Positions 54,884 to 64,000 of a DNA stretch of 64,000 bases are shown here, one piece after another. Where the stretch lies: contig OV298644.1 of NCBI GenBank assembly GCA_923172585.1, forward strand, positions 1,133,427 through 1,197,426, in the 5' to 3' direction. Position numbers and translations under genes: made by a program. The notes under the pieces are model-generated. The model was not told the origin of the DNA and did no database searches. It worked only from the letters and a program-made list of their open reading frames with translations. The DNA is from Haemophilus influenzae. Lineage in GTDB: Bacteria; Pseudomonadota; Gammaproteobacteria; Enterobacterales; Pasteurellaceae. Each line of letters opens with the position of its first letter. Positions within the stretch are counted from its first letter, which is position 1.

Positions 54884-55487
54884 TGTTTATATATTTATCA
54901 CACCCATTAGATCCAAATAATTTAGCTTGGCCAGGCTAACCTGTCGTTGAAGTGATACGTTGTACAGATATAAATGAGATAACACCATTTAGCAGTTTTA
55001 TCTCTAAAATACCAAATCATTGCGGTACACATATGGATGCGTCACGCCACTTTGTAAAAGATGGTTTAAGTATCAATGAACTGCCAATTGGGTATTTTTG
55101 CCATAAGGATGTTGTATTACTTGAAGTTCCAAAAGGCGAAGCGGAAGGCATTACAAAAGAAGATTTAAAACCTTATGCCGATATTTTATCTAAAGTTTCT
55201 TTTGCCTTTTTGAGAACAGGCTTTGAAAAACAAGAACAGCAAATCCCTTAATTTACCAAAATGAAGGGTCATACATTGCAACGAGTGCAGGCCAATATTT
55301 GTCCGAGACTTTCCAAATTTGAAAGTGGTTGGCATTGATTTTTTAGCCTTAGGTTCGCCGTCTTCTCGTGTACCTGATACAGAAAATCCGAAAAATTGCC
55401 ACCAAGCGATCTTAGGTTATCAATGCACCATTACGCATTGTCGGGCTAGATTCAAGTCAACTTGTATTGCTGAAATTGAATAAATGA
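54884..55487 (+). pseudogene. Decayed cyclase-family (kynurenine formamidase-like) gene
   Basis: The frame reads MFIYLSHPLDPNNLAWPG then TAA at 54938-54940, then PVVEV. The metal-binding signature NHCGTHMDASRHF is intact (about 55018-55056), and LLEVPKGEAEGITKEDLKPY follows. A stop at about 55249 (QQIP) reflects a shift; the next frame gives QNEGSYIATSAGQYLSETF and VVGIDFLALGSPSSRVPD, both typical of the family. It follows the GntP permease, so it may once have belonged to the operon. At least two lesions. Confidence 0.8.
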
Positions 55488-55543
55488 TGGAGTGCTAGGG
55501 TTATCTCTAGCACTCTTTTTATATCTAGATAGGAGTGAAGATT

Positions 55544-56257
55544 ATGTAAAATATCAACCTTTATCTTGGTGAACTTGTGGGAACAGCATTTTTTTATGGT
55601 GTTAGGACTTGGCGTTGGTGCCAATATTTCCTTAAAAAAATCAGGAATGTATGGGAACGGTGGTTTACTTACCGCTTGTGGTTTGGGTTATCAATGGTAT
55701 CCATTGCTGTTATTTTTGGACCACTCACCGGTGCCCATGTAAATCCTGCTGTTACTATCGATTTTTGGGAGGTCGGCAAATTTCCAACAGAACTTGTGTT
55801 AGTCTATATTATTGCTCAATGTATCGGTGCGTTTATTGTTGCTCTGATTGTATGGCTATTATTTAAAGATCATTTAGATGAAGAAGAAAATCAAAATTGC
55901 CAACTAGGCTCATTTGCAACTATTGCTTCAAATAGCAATAATTTCCGAAATTTACTTTCTGAAATAGTGGCTACATTCTCTCTTTTGTTTATATTGTTTG
56001 CCTTAGGTCATCAACAACCAGCTAAAGGGGTGGCAATGTTCTTTGTGTTTGCAGGTGTAGCTGGTGGTGTTATGTCCTTTGGTGGATTAACGAGTTATGC
56101 AATCAACCCAGCACGTGATTTTATGCTGCGTCTTATTCACGCTATCATGCCAATTAAAAATAAAGGTACTTCCAATTTCGATTACGCTTGGGTTCCTGTC
56201 TTGAGGCCTGTAATTGGTGCAATATTAGCTGCTTGGTTATACAAAGCATTGTTTTAG
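55544..56257 (+). pseudogene. Decayed aquaporin/glycerol-facilitator family gene
   Basis: The ATG at 55544 is followed at once by TAA (codon 2). Downstream the frame is lost near a T7 run at about 55588 and regained at about 55690, so the first helix is scrambled. From FGLSMVSIAVIFGPLTG the frame is clean to IGAILAAWLYKALF. Both pore motifs survive, HVNPAVT (about 55735) and INPARD (about 56100). Apart from the N-terminus the six-helix MIP architecture is intact. A downstream in-frame start could in principle make a truncated protein, but the first helix would be lacking. Confidence 0.82.
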
Positions 56258-56305
56258 TTTTAATGTGGGGGAAGATAAGGATGTAGTTAAATGTGTTATA
56301 GTTTT

Positions 56306-57015
56306 GGGGCTGACGTAGATTAGCCCTAAATACCACTCCATTTTCGCAATGTTTTAAGCTGTTCTTTTGGCACTCCAAAGTTAAACCGAAATTCACATTC
56401 CTTCAAGAATAAAGGAAAGTTTTTTCGGTCGATTCCATTATATTTTCGGAGGATTCTCTTCGCCTGACTCCAGAAATTTTCTATTCCATTTATGTGGTTT
56501 TGTTTCACCGCAAATAGTTCGGAATGATTGATTCGTTCGTGGTGAAATTTGCTCGCATCAAGGGCATCATAGCTTCGATAAGTATCGGTATAAACCCAGC
56601 TATCAGGCTTGATTTTTCTCACAATAACAGGCATTAATGTCTCTGTTTTGTATTTTCTACCACTACTGTAAATATTTTTCCTTGTCGCTTTAACAAACCG
56701 AATACAGCAACTTTTCCTGCTGCACCTCGACCTCGTTTTCCTTTACGATGACCGCCAAAATAGCTTTCATTAAGCTCAATTTGACCATCAACAACCTCAT
56801 CGGCTTCAAGGGCTAAATGATAGCTAATGACTTCACGAATTTTTCTATAAAAAAATTGCTGAATTGGCTTAGATACCGAGTAAATCAGCCGCTGCTCGGG
56901 CTGTTACTTCTAATACAAAAAATTCAAGTAGCTTATTTTGTATAGATTTCTTTAATTTACAATGAGTTATCTTCATTTTTATAGACTAGTGCACTTGCTA
57001 ATCTACGTCAGCCCC
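56306..57015 (-). mobile_element. IS1016-type insertion sequence
   Basis: The element is 710 bp and bounded by perfect 19-base inverted repeats: GGGGCTGACGTAGATTAGC at 56306-56324 and its complement at 56997-57015. This length and content fit IS1016 of the IS1595 family, which flanks the capsule locus in many encapsulated H. influenzae. No target duplication is evident between the flanks. The transposase inside is damaged. Confidence 0.88.
56326..56976 (-). pseudogene. IS1016 transposase, frameshifted
   Basis: The start MKITHCKLKKSIQNKLLEFFVLEVTARAAADLLGI meets a stop, the frame then shifts to FFYRKIREVISYHLALEADE, and the catalytic region reads VDGQIELNESYFGGHRKGKRG, typical of IS1595-family DDE domains. 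A further break at about 56640 (ENTKQRH-stop) precedes WVYTDTYRSYDAL and NHINGIENFWSQAKRIL, ending KWSGI. At least two lesions; it cannot make a full transposase. Confidence 0.85.
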
Positions 57016-57019
57016 TTTT

Positions 57020-57300
57020 TCTATCATCGCCAATCCAGCAAGATAGAGATCGCTAAAAGCCCAGATTCGTGATATTAAGCAGACAGGGCCAAATTATGGC
57101 TATCACCGAGTGAGCACAAATTAGTGGGGAGAACCATAAGCTCTACAAGGCTTGATTCAAGAAATAGGTTTACAAGTTCGCACGAAGAAACAGCGAAAAT
57201 ACAACTCATATAAAGGCGAACAAGATAAAATTGTACCGAACCTGTTACAAGCGGTCGAAAAGTTGCCGAAAAACGCGAATTTGATATTACCTTCAGACTA
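57020..57300 (+). pseudogene. Remnant of an IS3-family transposase
   Basis: Between IS1016 and the next element a degraded frame reads GPNYGYHRVSTN-stop-WGEP, then GLIQEIGLQVRTKKQRKYNSYKGEQDK (ends GLIQEIG and SYKGEQDK). These are the YGYRRV and SYKG segments upstream of the DDE core in OrfB of IS3-family elements. Both ends are missing, so it is a fragment. Confidence 0.6.
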
Positions 57301-57341
57301 ATGAATGATCTGCACCCCAAAATCTGGACACCTAATTTGAG

Positions 57342-57725
57342 GTGCAGATTATGTCCTACCCTTATCAATTTCGTTTGAAAATTATCAAACTCGTCACCGA
57401 ACAGGATTATGGTATCCGTGAGGTGGCTAAACTTCATAAAATTTCCCACGCTCTCATCATTTATTGGCTAAAAGCATTTCGGGAAAGAGGGCTTGATGGC
57501 GTAAAATCGCCTCATACAAACCTTCAAACTCCGAAAATAGTGAAACCAAAGATGAAAAAGAAAGATATTGAAATTCCAGAAACCACAGACTTTTCACCTA
57601 ACGCGTTTAAAAAGTTACAACGAGAGCTCGCCTTGGCTCGAGCGGAGATTGCTTACCTAAAGGAGTTGGAGGCGCTCGACCGTCAAAAACAACGACAGAA
57701 AAAAGAAAAATTATTGAAAGATTGA
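57342..57725 (+). CDS. IS3-family OrfA
   Basis: The 127-residue protein has an N-terminal helix-turn-helix (IREVAKLHKISHALIIYWLKAF, described by its ends IREVAKL and IIYWLK) that binds the element ends. A C-terminal Leu/Glu/Arg coiled coil (LQRELALARAEIAYLKELEAL) follows. Near the 3' end a GAAAAAAG slippery run at about 57701 would permit a -1 shift into orfB. The frame is intact. Confidence 0.85.
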   Translation: MQIMSYPYQFRLKIIKLVTEQDYGIREVAKLHKISHALIIYWLKAFRERGLDGVKSPHTNLQTPKIVKPKMKKKDIEIPETTDFSPNAFKKLQRELALARAEIAYLKELEALDRQKQRQKKEKLLKD

Positions 57726-58520
57726 AGCCAGACCACGCATTAAATGATTTACTTCGTGTGGCTAAAATGCCTCGTTCAAGCTTTTACTATAAAGAGATTA
57801 AGCGAACTTATCACGAGGTAAAAGAGACTATCTTATCGTTGTATAAAAAGAACAGAAAACGAGATGGTTATCGCCCTATGACGTTTAAATTACGCCAAAT
57901 GGGGTTTAATTTGAATCATAAAACGGTGTTAAAGCTGATGAATGAGTTAGGTATTCATTCCATTTTACGCAAGAAAAGACATGGAAAACGTGGAAAAACA
58001 TCGCATATTGCCCCGAATTTGCTGAATCGTGATTTTACAGTGACGGCACTCAATCAAAAATGGGTAACGGATGTAACGGAATTTTAGGTAGGGCAAGAAA
58101 AGCTTTATTTTTCACCGTTGATGGACTTGGCTAACCGAGAAATTATTGTCTATAACTTTTCAACACGCCCCAAATTTTCTTCATTGGTAAAAAGATGTTA
58201 GAACAAGGGCTTAGTCGGCTTAAACCGACAGAATGCCCGATTATTCATAGCGACCAAGGTGTATAGATGTATGTGTAAAGATGTTGGAGGGTAAAGCGGT
58301 GCAAAGTATGAGTCGCCGAGGAAATTGTTACGATAATGCGGTGATTGAAAGCTTTTTTGCAATATTAAAATCAGAGTGTTTTTACTCTCGGACTTATCAT
58401 TCAATTGCTGAATTACAAGCTGAAATTGAAGAATATTTAGTGTATTACAACCAAAAACGAATTAAACTTGGTTTAAAAGGATTGAACCCAGTGCAATACC
58501 GAGCTCAATATTTAAGTTAA
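57722..58520 (+). pseudogene. IS3-family OrfB transposase, interrupted
   Basis: The integrase-like OrfB has MPRSSFYYKEIKRTYHEVK and the first catalytic Asp in KWVTDVTEF, but TAG follows at 58085-58087. The core between is damaged by shifts: [17 protein letters not shown], then the degraded second-Asp block IIHSDQGV. The last part (58281-58520) is clean, with the catalytic Glu in NCYDNAVIESFFAILKSE and the ending LNPVQYRAQYLS. The element is therefore probably not self-mobile. Confidence 0.85.
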
Positions 58521-58594
58521 CTAACCTGTCCAACTTTTAGGGGGCAGATCAATAATCACTCGATTATAAAAACTACCATTAATCATGGTTTTAT

Positions 58595-59764
58595 TCAGAT
58601 GATATTTGCGGTAAGCCTCAAATACGCATGATCAGGCTTGGTTGGATTTTGCCAAAATGAAGCTAAATCACCTTGGTGTGTAAGCCCTTCAAAATGATAA
58701 TTGGCTCGTCCAAGTGTGATGACAGGCATACCATGTAATAAGGCAGAAATACCACTCGTGCTATTCAGCGTTACCATGCCTTTACCGCGACGAAGCAGAA
58801 CGGGCAATGGCACATCATGCACATAGAATAGTCGCCCTTTTAAGTGCGGATAACGGTTTTCAAATTCTTGAATAATTGGATCATAATGAATAAAACCCCG
58901 ATCCATTGGGTGATGCTTAATGACTAGATTGAGATTGTTTGGTGCTGATTCAGCAAAAGATTGCAATACTTCACGCAAGAATGCGCCGACACTGTTGAAA
59001 TCACAATGTACTTTCACTTGGCTGTCATCATAAACTTGCAATGGCACAATAAAGAAATTACCTAATTTCCCACGGTTGACTTTTCTTGCAAAGGTACGAC
59101 CACGCAAGTAATAACAAGCACGCTTGATGCCTGATGTAACCCATAGTTTTATATAGTATTTCAGATTCAGAATGCGGTGGTGTTGGTATTTCGGGTAATT
59201 ATCTCGCCCAAAGTAAGCTTTAGTGTAATAAGCGATTGCCACTTTTGCCATCGGTAAAAAACCTTTGGCTAATTTAAGTGGTATAGCTGGCTCAGGTAAA
59301 TTTTCGGCTTGCTCAAGATAGAAATCTGCTTGGCGAGGAAGAGGGGAGAACGCATTGACCCCTTGTTTTTCGAGTGTCACGTAATCAGGACGGAAATAGC
59401 CTTCTTCAAACACCCAAAATGGAATCTGTTCATCTTGTGATATTTTTTTTGCGATTTTGTGGTATCTACGGTTGTCACCAAAGCAAACCATCGCATCAAT
59501 ATTGTGTTGTTTGCAAAATAGTTGCAGGTAAGGGTAGAACTCACTCACTGAGCCACGATAAGCAATCGTGTTTTCAATCGATGACGGATAAAAATGTTCA
59601 TCGCCACCGTTAAAATTGATTTTATAAACGGTTTTTCCTTGTCCCACTAACCAAGCAGAAAGATCGGTAAAAAAGTGGCCGATAGGTCCTTGCAAAAGCA
59701 AGATCCGCTGGGCAGTTTGGACTAATTCATCTAAATAATGTTTCATTCTAAAACCGTTATTCAT
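58595..59764 (-). CDS. hcsB: HcsB, KpsS-like capsule Kdo-linker transferase (capsule region III)
   Basis: HcsB resembles KpsS/LipB of ABC-transporter capsule systems, which add the first beta-Kdo to lyso-phosphatidylglycerol, starting the linker that anchors the polysaccharide. The 389 residues equal the KpsS length. Typical blocks are LLLQGPIGHFFTDLSAWL (about 18), CFGDNRRYHKIAKK (about 94), WVFEEGYFRPDYVTLE (about 117) and the C-terminal NLVIKHHPMDRG (about 280) and VTLNSTSGISALLHGMPVI (about 335). It is the last gene of the locus, 33 bases after hcsA. The frame is intact. Confidence 0.9.
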   Translation of the reverse strand: MNNGFRMKHYLDELVQTAQRILLLQGPIGHFFTDLSAWLVGQGKTVYKINFNGGDEHFYPSSIENTIAYRGSVSEFYPYLQLFCKQHNIDAMVCFGDNRRYHKIAKKISQDEQIPFWVFEEGYFRPDYVTLEKQGVNAFSPLPRQADFYLEQAENLPEPAIPLKLAKGFLPMAKVAIAYYTKAYFGRDNYPKYQHHRILNLKYYIKLWVTSGIKRACYYLRGRTFARKVNRGKLGNFFIVPLQVYDDSQVKVHCDFNSVGAFLREVLQSFAESAPNNLNLVIKHHPMDRGFIHYDPIIQEFENRYPHLKGRLFYVHDVPLPVLLRRGKGMVTLNSTSGISALLHGMPVITLGRANYHFEGLTHQGDLASFWQNPTKPDHAYLRLTANII

Positions 59765-59797
59765 TATGTAATAAAGACATATTCTATCCCTGCATTT

Positions 59798-61840
59798 TTA
59801 AGTACGCAATGCGCGCACTAAATGCTGTAATTTGCCATATTGTTTAGCTAGCCAATGGCGATGAATGCCACTGTGATTAAGCGCTAAACGCTGTGCTTTT
59901 AAAATTTCAATTGCTGTTTGAGCATTGCTTAGCTCACCCGTATTCGGATTAACATATTGTGGATAATAGACCAATGTGCCAGCAATAAGTTCTAACAATG
60001 AAAGTTTTCGATTGCGGCGGTTAAAAGAGCAGTGATCAACGGTTAATCCCCAGTGGCTATAAAACGGTAAACCATAGCAATGCACAGTTTTGTTTCTTAA
60101 CAAGGCTTCAAAACCTGCAAGAGATGTCATGGTGTGTAGTTCATCCACGGCATTGATGCAGTCAAGCACGTTTTCTGTTTTTGCAATTTGATCCGCTAAT
60201 TTGACCGCTTGCGATTTTGCAATATGACCAATGCGGTTACCACTCACAACATCCGAGTGTGGCTTATAAACGATATAAGCTTCTGGGTTTGCTGCGCGCA
60301 CTGTTTTTAATAAATCTAAATTAGTGCGAATATTCGGTGAGCCAGTTCGAATAGACGCATCGTCTTCGACCTGTCCCACCACTAAAATTTTCTTTTTGTC
60401 TGTATTAGGCAAAGAAAATGTACCTTCACCGACATTATATTTACCGATATGTTGCGATACTAACGCATGTTGTAGCTGCTTGGCTTCGATTAAATCCGCT
60501 TCGGTAAATTGTTGATGCTGCAAAATCTCTTCTAAGCGAGAAGGGCTTTCTGCATTGAAATAAATACCTAAATCGTCACAGACTAAAGAAAGTGGTGCAA
60601 CCAAGTTTGAGCCAAGCCCAACTGAACGAATAAACCCATCTTCCATTATGAGTACGTTAATATTATGCGCTTTAGCATAATTTAGCACAACTTCTTTACC
60701 CGTTCCCCATAGTAACAAGCGGTCATTTTTTGTGAATGTTTTACCATTGAGTTTACTCACATCTTTAACAAAATGTAGCTTGCAACTTGGTAAACGGAAA
60801 AACGGTTTAATAACCGCACGTTTCCATAACGATATTCCAACGCAATAGAGATTGCCTTGTAATCGCAAGTTAAGTGCTTTGGTGTGAATGATATGGTTAA
60901 TGACATCAAAAATCGTTCCCGATTTGCCGGTATTCGGATTCAAATAACGAGTATATTGAAAATATGCTGCATAAAACAGTTGTAAAACTGACCGCACTTT
61001 ACGGCGCTCACTTTGCGTTAGAGCCTTAGCATTCTGATGACGATCATCCGTCACACCCCAGCCAGCAAACCATGGTACACCAAAAGTCACCACTGGTTTA
61101 CCCACTAATAATGCTTCAAACCCCATTTGAGAGGTAACACAATAAACTTTCTCTACGGCTTTAATCAGTGAAATCGGATTGACGGGATTACTAAAAAAAT
61201 GCACGTTGCTTGGATAATTTTCATTTGGCGAAAAATAACCCTGTTTTTTACCACTTAATACATCAGGATGGGTTTTCACTAAAATTTTAGCATTGGGATT
61301 TTCTGAAATGGCAGCTTGCAACATTTGTGCAAAATGCTCAGCATCGGCTTGACCATATTTCACCGCCATATCACCAAAGGTTTGATCAATGACAAGCACT
61401 AACGGCTCGTCACCTTCTTTCTCATAATCCACCAATGTTTGGTTATATTTTGAAAGTTGATGCGTCACAATTTGTGACCGAGCTTTTTCCGCTAAAACCT
61501 CATCACATTCACCTGCTTGAATAAGCTGTTCCAATGTTGAGGGACGAGTCGTGTCGTAATAAATACCTAATTTATCCACAACCATAGAAAGCGGTGGATA
61601 ACCATCAACCCCCAGACCAAGAGAACGTAAAAAACCGTCTTCTAAGGCGATAAACGGTAAGTTATACTTTTGTGCATATGCACGTGATTTTTTCGTGGAA
61701 GGACGTAACCCTCAACCCAATACAGAATCAGCCTTCGACACAGAAAAAATGCGTGCGAAAGCCAATTCTTCATTAGGAAAAAATGAGGCTAAATGCGGAA
61801 TTTTCTTGATTCCGTACGAAAAAATGAGTGCAGATGACAT
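59798..61840 (-). pseudogene. hcsA: HcsA, KpsC-like capsule Kdo-linker transferase, interrupted by TGA at codon 43
   Basis: HcsA resembles KpsC, which extends the poly-Kdo linker of capsules. The frame from MSSALIFSYGIKKIPHLASF to the C-terminus is about 680 residues. It has the KpsC two-domain duplication: GLGVDGYPPLSMVVDKLGIYYD in the first half and GLGSNLVAPLSLVCDDLGIYFN in the second, each with a KTHPD/KPHSD and a late LVGKPVVTFGVPW-type or CYGLPFYSHWG block. A TGA at 61712-61714 falls in the conserved GWG motif. Restarting at the ATG at 61585 would lose about 85 residues. As written it is probably inactive. Confidence 0.88.
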
Positions 61841-61946
61841 GGTGATTTTATTCTACTTTTCCTGAGTAAAAGTTCATTCATGTTTTTCAGCATTTTTGAA
61901 TAAATCATGAAAATATGACTGCTTAAGTAAAAGTTTAGATTGGCTT

Positions 61947-63794
61947 TTATAAAAAAGCTGAATTTCTAATAATAGTTTTGTAAAAAGAATGTATTCTTAA
62001 GTGTAATAAAGAATGTGTTCTTAAGTGTAATAAATTAGATTTATATGTCAATTTTTGTATTGGACAGCGAGTAATTAGTTTATTAAATAAATCTCTATCC
62101 CAATCATTTCTAAAGTAAAATAATAGATCATGTGCATAAGCTAGATAGTTATTTCTATAATTTTTATGAAAGTCTACATTAGCTTGTTTATCTAACTGTG
62201 TTAAGATTTCAAAAAAGGTATGGTATTGATAATATTCAAATAGACTGTTTCTTTTTTCAGCAAAAATCAACATAGTTGCATACATTAAAGCCAGTATTCT
62301 ATTTCCAGTTTGCTTTGTTGATGAAAACCAATTAGAAAATCGGTATAGATTTTCAGGAATTCTTAGTACATATAGATTATTATCATTTTTTTCTAATATT
62401 TCTAAATTCTCTTTATAAAATTGATTCATTGTGAATACAGTTGAATCTATCAAAGTACCACGATATCTCAATAATAATTCTGTACGAATATAATCTGAGA
62501 TAAATGCTCTTATAGATTCTCTGAAACTTTCTATTCTAGCTGGCATATCTATATAAGCCTCTATAGTTTCTCCAGTAAGAAATACCAGTTTATTACCATA
62601 TATTATTTTCATTCTATCTATCATAGATTTTACTATGATAGGCGCGTTATCATATCATTGATCTCAAAAGACAAAAATATGCGATTCTATAAAGTTGATA
62701 TGAGAAGAAGGATAGGAATCGGCAATTATCTGTATGTCTGATAAGTTTTCTAGAATAAACTTTAATTCATGTCTTCTATAGCTTAGACCTGGATTATTAC
62801 TATCAAAAAATAGATTCCAATTTATATTTGGATTTTTATTTTCATCTATGGATAATGCAAGATTATAGCATTTTAATTCATTTTCTTTATCATTTAATCT
62901 TCTATAAAGCTGAGCCTTGTCATATAAATATTCTATGCAGTTGTAGTACAATCCTTTTTTATCGAAAAAATTTACTATATCTTTAGTTGTGTCCCATTCT
63001 AAATTTCTAGCAAAAAAATGTATTGCGTCAGAAGCTAAACCAGAATCTTGCTCGTTAAGTTCATTTTTAATATTGTTAAAGTAAGCTAATGTATTCGATA
63101 CATCTTCTTTTGACATAACTAAATATAACTTAAATTTTTTTCTTATTGCACTATCATTAATAATTCTAATGATTGAGTTCACGAATGTGTAGTGTCCATT
63201 TCTAAAGAGATAAGATACATCATTACATTTTTCAATATAGTTTTCTTTGAAATCAGATAATAAAGAAAAAGTATCATTATCTTCATTGTGATAGAATAGA
63301 TTATTTAAGTAAATGAAATCAAAGTTATTCTCTGATATAAAAATATTTTGTATTAATAATTCGCCAGCATCTTTTTCTATTCCCACATAAATTATAAACC
63401 ATGCATTAGAACAATTTTTAGCAACTTTGACGTTCAAAGATTTATGCCAAACTCTAACTTCATTAGGAATAGATGAGCTACATTGATAGTCAAAGTTATT
63501 TTTTCCATTAATTGTACAATCAATAGCAATTTTAGTAACGTCAAAAGGTAATGTTTTAGATATTTTATTATTAAGAATAAAATCACATTAAATAGTATAA
63601 GTCTTCCCAGGTTTTAAATAGTTTTTACTTTTTAATAAAGTAAAGTTAAGAGAATTATCATTCTTATTACATTTTATAATAATCTCGTTTGGATTTATTA
63701 TGGATAAGCTCGTTTTTTCATGATTAATCTTACCAAAATTATTTAGAAAATCTTTTTTAGATCAAAAGTTAATTGCTATATTTTTAATATTCAT
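61947..63794 (-). pseudogene. Capsule region II (serotype-specific) gene of unknown function, four nonsense codons
   Basis: One reading frame of 616 codons runs from MNIKNIAINF to IIRNSAFL, and its ATG abuts the stop of the gene before. It is broken by TGA at codon 11 (63762-63764), TAA at codon 69 (63588-63590) and two TGA close together (62664-62666 and 62655-62657). There are no frameshifts. Visible parts: an N-terminal beta-rich stretch with SIINPNEIIIKC, like a carbohydrate-binding module; a helical middle with YDKAQLYRRLNDKENELKCYNLAL, TPR-like; and an all-alpha C-terminus. It is more AT-rich than hcsAB. Its position next to hcsA is that of the last region II gene; I do not recognise the enzyme or the serotype. 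Confidence 0.7.
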
Positions 63795-64000
63795 TTAATT
63801 GTCCTGATTATTAATCATGGTTAAGTGTTTTTCTAACAATCATACTTAGAAGTCTGCCTAAGGAATGGCTCTCATTAAATAAATGCTTAAGACTATTTAA
63901 TATAGGTTTTTTAGAATCATTGAAAAAAGCATAAGGATTTCTAGCTAGCTTACGTTTCTTCTGCTCTTTATTTGACTTATCAATATTATTATCTAACTTA
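63795..64000 (-). CDS. C-terminal end of a capsule region II gene (partial)
   Basis: The last 67 codons of a minus-strand gene enter from the right edge and end NHEN-like at TMINNQDN, with the TAA directly followed by the next gene's ATG. The visible sequence, KKRKLARNPYAFFNDSKKPI and LKHLFNESHSLGR, has the basic K-x-RNPxxFFxDS pattern seen at the ends of some capsule polymerases and glycosyltransferases. The product cannot be named from this piece. Confidence 0.55.

Larger units (their letters stand above)
57306..58551 (+). mobile_element. IS3-family insertion sequence
   Basis: A 1,246-bp element bounded by imperfect inverted repeats of about 25 bases: the left end starts TGATCTGCACCCCAAAATC and the right end complement starts TGATCTGCCCCCTAAAAGT, both continuing TTGGACA-like. 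It contains orfA and a damaged orfB in the usual overlapping arrangement. It sits between IS1016 and hcsB, i.e. inside the outer edge of the capsule locus. I see no clear target duplication. Confidence 0.82.

Noticed and set aside
61712-63764. TGA read as tryptophan (altered genetic code) in the capsule genes
   Set aside because: otnK and lspA in this window end with TGA at their natural C-termini, with TGA overlapping the next start, and the neighbouring decay also includes TAA and TAG. A lineage-wide recoding is not supported.
48001-64000. CRISPR arrays, tRNA or rRNA genes
   Set aside because: No regularly spaced repeats of 25-40 bases and no tRNA cloverleaf or rRNA segments were recognised here or in the rest of the window.

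Overview
This window reads as a Haemophilus influenzae chromosome segment, probably from an encapsulated (cap-bearing) lineage. It is AT-rich, dense in the 9-bp uptake word AAGTGCGGT and its complement, and runs in the order I recall for strain Rd from menB to the IS1016/capsule site: menB-menC-aroQ-accB-accC, panF, prmA-dusB-fis, smpB, pfkA, dprA, leuABCD, iga, recF-dnaN-dnaA, tbpA-tbpB, rpmH-rnpA-yidD-yidC-trmE, ppiD, lspA-ispH, comE1, the tetronate (otn) operon, IS1016. The order is from memory; no search was run.

Region by region. (1) 1-4.8 kb: menaquinone, aromatic and fatty-acid precursor genes, intact. (2) 4.8-10.7 kb: a broken TbpB-like lipoprotein, a frameshifted Slam gene, yhdT, panF with one internal stop, then a wrecked EamA transporter and a wrecked Fic gene. 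(3) 10.7-23 kb: prmA-dusB-fis; smpB with a one-base start-proximal frameshift; pfkA, a small lipoprotein gene, yaaA and dprA (CRP-S site upstream); then leuABCD with a leader peptide and attenuator. (4) 23-36.5 kb: a block of decayed genes, all on the minus strand: iga1, recF, dnaN, dnaA, tbpA, tbpB. dnaA and dnaN are essential, so the cell must carry working copies elsewhere, or this stretch is not a faithful chromosome sequence. This is the most surprising part of the window. (5) 36.6-47.9 kb: a second Slam gene divergent from tbpB, the ribosomal/YidC cluster, ppiD, lspA-ispH and comE1 (second CRP-S site). trmE, ispH and this Slam gene each lack one base in a short homopolymer. (6) 47.9-56.3 kb: a DeoR-type regulator divergent from a complete C4 sugar-acid operon (ltnD-otnK-otnC-otnI-denD-GntP permease) with a CRP-like site between them, then a decayed cyclase and a decayed aquaporin. 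(7) 56.3-64 kb: IS1016 with both inverted repeats, an IS3-family remnant, a complete-length IS3-family element, then capsule region III (hcsB, hcsA) and the edge of serotype-specific region II, all minus strand. hcsA and the adjacent region II gene carry nonsense codons, mostly TGA.

Two kinds of damage should be kept apart. Several genes that ought to work (smpB, trmE, ispH, both Slam genes) differ from an intact frame by exactly one missing base, usually in a homopolymer; this could be sequencing error or slippage. The iga-tbpB block and the EamA/Fic block show many independent substitutions, stops and deletions, which looks like real long-term decay.

Working together: DprA and ComE1 serve natural transformation, and the uptake words throughout are its targets. 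TbpAB with the adjacent Slam would be a transferrin-iron system but is broken here. The otn operon converts tetronates to central metabolites under likely catabolite control. HcsA/HcsB would build the Kdo linker of the capsule.
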